NCBI RefSeq assembly: GCF_900104445.1
Contig: NZ_FNJI01000003.1
Span: 124,001-188,000, forward strand
Direction: 5' to 3'
Length of the DNA stretch: 64,000 bases
From: Desulforhopalus singaporensis
GTDB lineage: Bacteria; Desulfobacterota; Desulfobulbia; Desulfobulbales; Desulfocapsaceae
The notes under the pieces are model-generated. The model saw only the letters and a program-made list of their open reading frames with translations. It was not told the origin of the DNA and did no database searches. Both the position numbers and the translations under genes were made by a program. Positions 62,549 to 64,000 of this stretch are shown here, piece after piece; position 1 is the stretch's first letter; the number at the start of each line of letters is the position of its first letter.

Positions 62549-63445
62549 TCAGCAGACCAGCCCAAGCGAAAACAGTACACTGAAGACCAGGGAAAGACGC
62601 GCCGTTGCCGCCAGCAGTTCGTTGAGCCTGCTGCCGCTGTAATGTCCCACCTTGCGACACAGCGAAAGGGCCACAGGAAAAGTCACCAGCGGCAGCAATA
62701 TCGCTATGGTTACATCCTTTCCCGGCAGCATGGCAAGGGGGACCATATATGCCGCACCGACCAGCAGCCTGAAACCGATAATGGTCCTGCTGCGTCCGAG
62801 AATAACCGCCAGACTGTTTTTCCCCGCCTTCTTGTCCGTATCTATGTCCCTGAGGTTGTTAACCACCATGATCGCCGTAATCAGCAATCCCGGAACCAGC
62901 GCGGCGCCAAAGAGTTGCGGCGTGACCCGGCCCGCCTGGATATAATACGTGGCGCCAACCGCCACCAGGCCAAAAAAAACAAAAACAAACAGCTCCCCCA
63001 TCCCATGGGAGGCAAGAGGATAGGGACCGCCGCTGTATGCCAGCGCAGCCGCCACCGATAACACTCCCAACAGCAGCAAGGGCAACCCGCCAACCAGCGA
63101 CAGGTAACAAAATACCAGCACAGCTGCGGCGAAAACAACGTACATCGCTCTTTTTACGTCCTGCGCCGGGATCAGACCGCTCTGGGTTACCCGTACCGGT
63201 CCGGCCTTTCGCTCGGCATCGATATTGTTTTTTCCGTCGAAATAGTCATTGGCCAGGTTCACCCCGACCTGCATGAGCACAGCGCACAGCAGGCACATAA
63301 GTGCAGGCAGCGGCGCGAACAGGCCGTCATCATAGGCCACGGCGCTGCCGACCACCACGGGGCTCAGTGCGGCGGGGAGCGTTTTCGGCCGGGCAGCCAG
63401 CAGCCAGAGCTGAATCTTTGTATATCTTGTTGACGTCATAACCAT
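62549..63445 (-). CDS. menA: 1,4-dihydroxy-2-naphthoate polyprenyltransferase
   Basis: A 298-residue membrane prenyltransferase of the UbiA superfamily, joining DHNA to a polyprenyl chain to make demethylmenaquinone. The Mg2+-diphosphate motif 'NLANDYFDGKNNIDAERKAG' (NDxxD) and the second Asp motif 'NNLRDIDTDKKAGKNSLAV' are typical MenA. About eight hydrophobic helices are visible. It points to menaquinone as the respiratory quinone. The start may be the first or third codon (two ATGs); neither has a strong ribosome-binding site. Confidence 0.92.
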   Translation of the reverse strand: MVMTSTRYTKIQLWLLAARPKTLPAALSPVVVGSAVAYDDGLFAPLPALMCLLCAVLMQVGVNLANDYFDGKNNIDAERKAGPVRVTQSGLIPAQDVKRAMYVVFAAAVLVFCYLSLVGGLPLLLLGVLSVAAALAYSGGPYPLASHGMGELFVFVFFGLVAVGATYYIQAGRVTPQLFGAALVPGLLITAIMVVNNLRDIDTDKKAGKNSLAVILGRSRTIIGFRLLVGAAYMVPLAMLPGKDVTIAILLPLVTFPVALSLCRKVGHYSGSRLNELLAATARLSLVFSVLFSLGLVC

Positions 63446-63471
63446 ACGATAATATATAAGAAACCGCCCTG

Positions 63472-64000
63472 TTATTCTATAAAAAGATGTTTACCGACCT
63501 TCAGCTCGATCGAATATATAGAAAAATAGAGCAGCACCCCGAGAAGCCCCATCCCCATGATCCCGGTATACATCTCCGGATAGAGCAGCACCTGATACGT
63601 TTCAATCACGATGTAATACCCCAGCCCGTAACTGGTAAGAGACTGTTCCGCGATAAAAAGGACGGCTACCGCCGTTCCAACCGACACCCGCAGTGCCGTC
63701 AATACGGCGGGAAGGGAAGCTGGCAGGTAAACATATTTAAAGAGTGCCCGGCGGCCTGCACCCAGGGATTTCACCGACAGGATCAGCTCCTGGCGAAGAC
63801 CTGCCGCCTCGTCCCTTACCACCACCAGGATCTGAAAGAAAATGATAATGGCGATCAACGTTATTTTCGACAGGTCAGTTATCCCCATCAGCACGTAGAT
63901 AACCGGGAGAAAAATTATTTTCGGGATAGGGTAGATAATCGCTATAAGCGGGCTGATCACCCGGTCGAGTCTGGGCAACTGCCCGAGGGCAAGCCCCAGT
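63472..64000 (-). CDS. NitT/TauT-type ABC transporter permease, 3' part (truncated by window end)
   Basis: The frame stays open to the last base on the minus strand, so the N-terminus lies beyond the window. The visible 175 or so residues are the C-terminal half of an SsuC/TauC-like permease. 'LIAIIYPIPKIIFLPVIYVL' matches the P-x-P-xx-A-x-PL helix, and 'SLGAGRRALFKYVYLPASLP' the ATPase-contact loop of the family, followed by 'ALRVSVGTAVAVLFIAEQ'. Family substrates include nitrate, taurine, sulfonates and pyrimidine precursors. Without its partner genes the substrate is unknown. Confidence 0.88.
   Translation of the reverse strand, partial: LGLALGQLPRLDRVISPLIAIIYPIPKIIFLPVIYVLMGITDLSKITLIAIIIFFQILVVVRDEAAGLRQELILSVKSLGAGRRALFKYVYLPASLPAVLTALRVSVGTAVAVLFIAEQSLTSYGLGYYIVIETYQVLLYPEMYTGIMGMGLLGVLLYFSIYSIELKVGKHLFIE

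Noticed and set aside
1-64000. tRNA, rRNA, CRISPR, transposase or prophage genes
   Set aside because: None was recognised by reading both strands; a tRNAscan or Infernal search would be needed to exclude small RNA genes.

Overview
The window looks like chromosomal DNA of an anaerobic, Gram-negative Desulfobacterota bacterium, probably a Desulfobulbales-like marine sulfate reducer. This is an inference from gene content: a Na+-pumping biotin decarboxylase (OadGAB type), MenA, non-pyrrolysine MttB-type methyltransferases, tripartite tricarboxylate transport, an AroK-AroB fusion, sigma-54 regulation and tandem PEP-synthase-like genes. No rRNA, tRNA, CRISPR array or insertion sequence was recognised.

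Layout. 1-4.7 kb: two tandem PEP-synthase-like proteins sharing an unrecognised C-terminal domain, then a convergent PPP-type phosphatase. 4.9-6.2 kb: a cobalamin riboswitch with its terminator, controlling a lone BtuF-like binding protein. 6.3-12.1 kb (minus): an MttB-family methyltransferase, two proline-racemase-family enzymes of the Ser/Cys type and a BCCT betaine transporter, which together suggest use of a methylated (hydroxy)proline such as proline betaine. 12.5-17.6 kb (minus): TctC-TctA-TctB, threonine aldolase and a GntR regulator. 18 kb: a decayed secreted-protein gene. 18.9-22.1 kb: a MerR regulator and a fused TrpE-TrpG/PhzE-type enzyme behind a trp-style attenuator with a Trp-rich leader peptide. 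22.3-24.3 kb: an MBL-fold hydrolase and a GntR regulator. 24.5-28 kb: modE-modA-modB-modC behind a large palindromic operator. 28.2-32.3 kb: a catabolic set (IclR regulator, HMG-CoA-lyase-like enzyme, Zn-dehydrogenase, divergent TIM-barrel isomerase). 32.7-36.8 kb: AroK-AroB fusion, YtcJ-type amidohydrolase and a small GlsB/YeaQ membrane protein.

36.9-45.3 kb is the most distinctive part. A sigma-54 activator diverges from a VIT/VWA surface protein with a GlyGly-CTERM-like tail and its adjacent rhombosortase. These are followed by a four-part fusion (LplT-like MFS, PlsC acyltransferase, acyl carrier domain, acyl-ACP synthetase). Both plus-strand units have a near-consensus -24/-12 promoter, and each promoter has TGTACA/TGAACA-type repeats ending exactly 84 bp upstream. 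This suggests one envelope-maintenance regulon.

45.4-56.7 kb (minus): DJ-1/PfpI protein, an EmrRAB-type efflux set, an SbcCD-like pair, PIN-PhoH ATPase and PyrF. 57.2-61.5 kb (plus): a small ABM-fold protein and OadG-OadA-OadB, with an extra biotinyl-like domain on OadB. 61.6-64 kb (minus): FabI, MenA and a truncated NitT/TauT-type permease running off the window.
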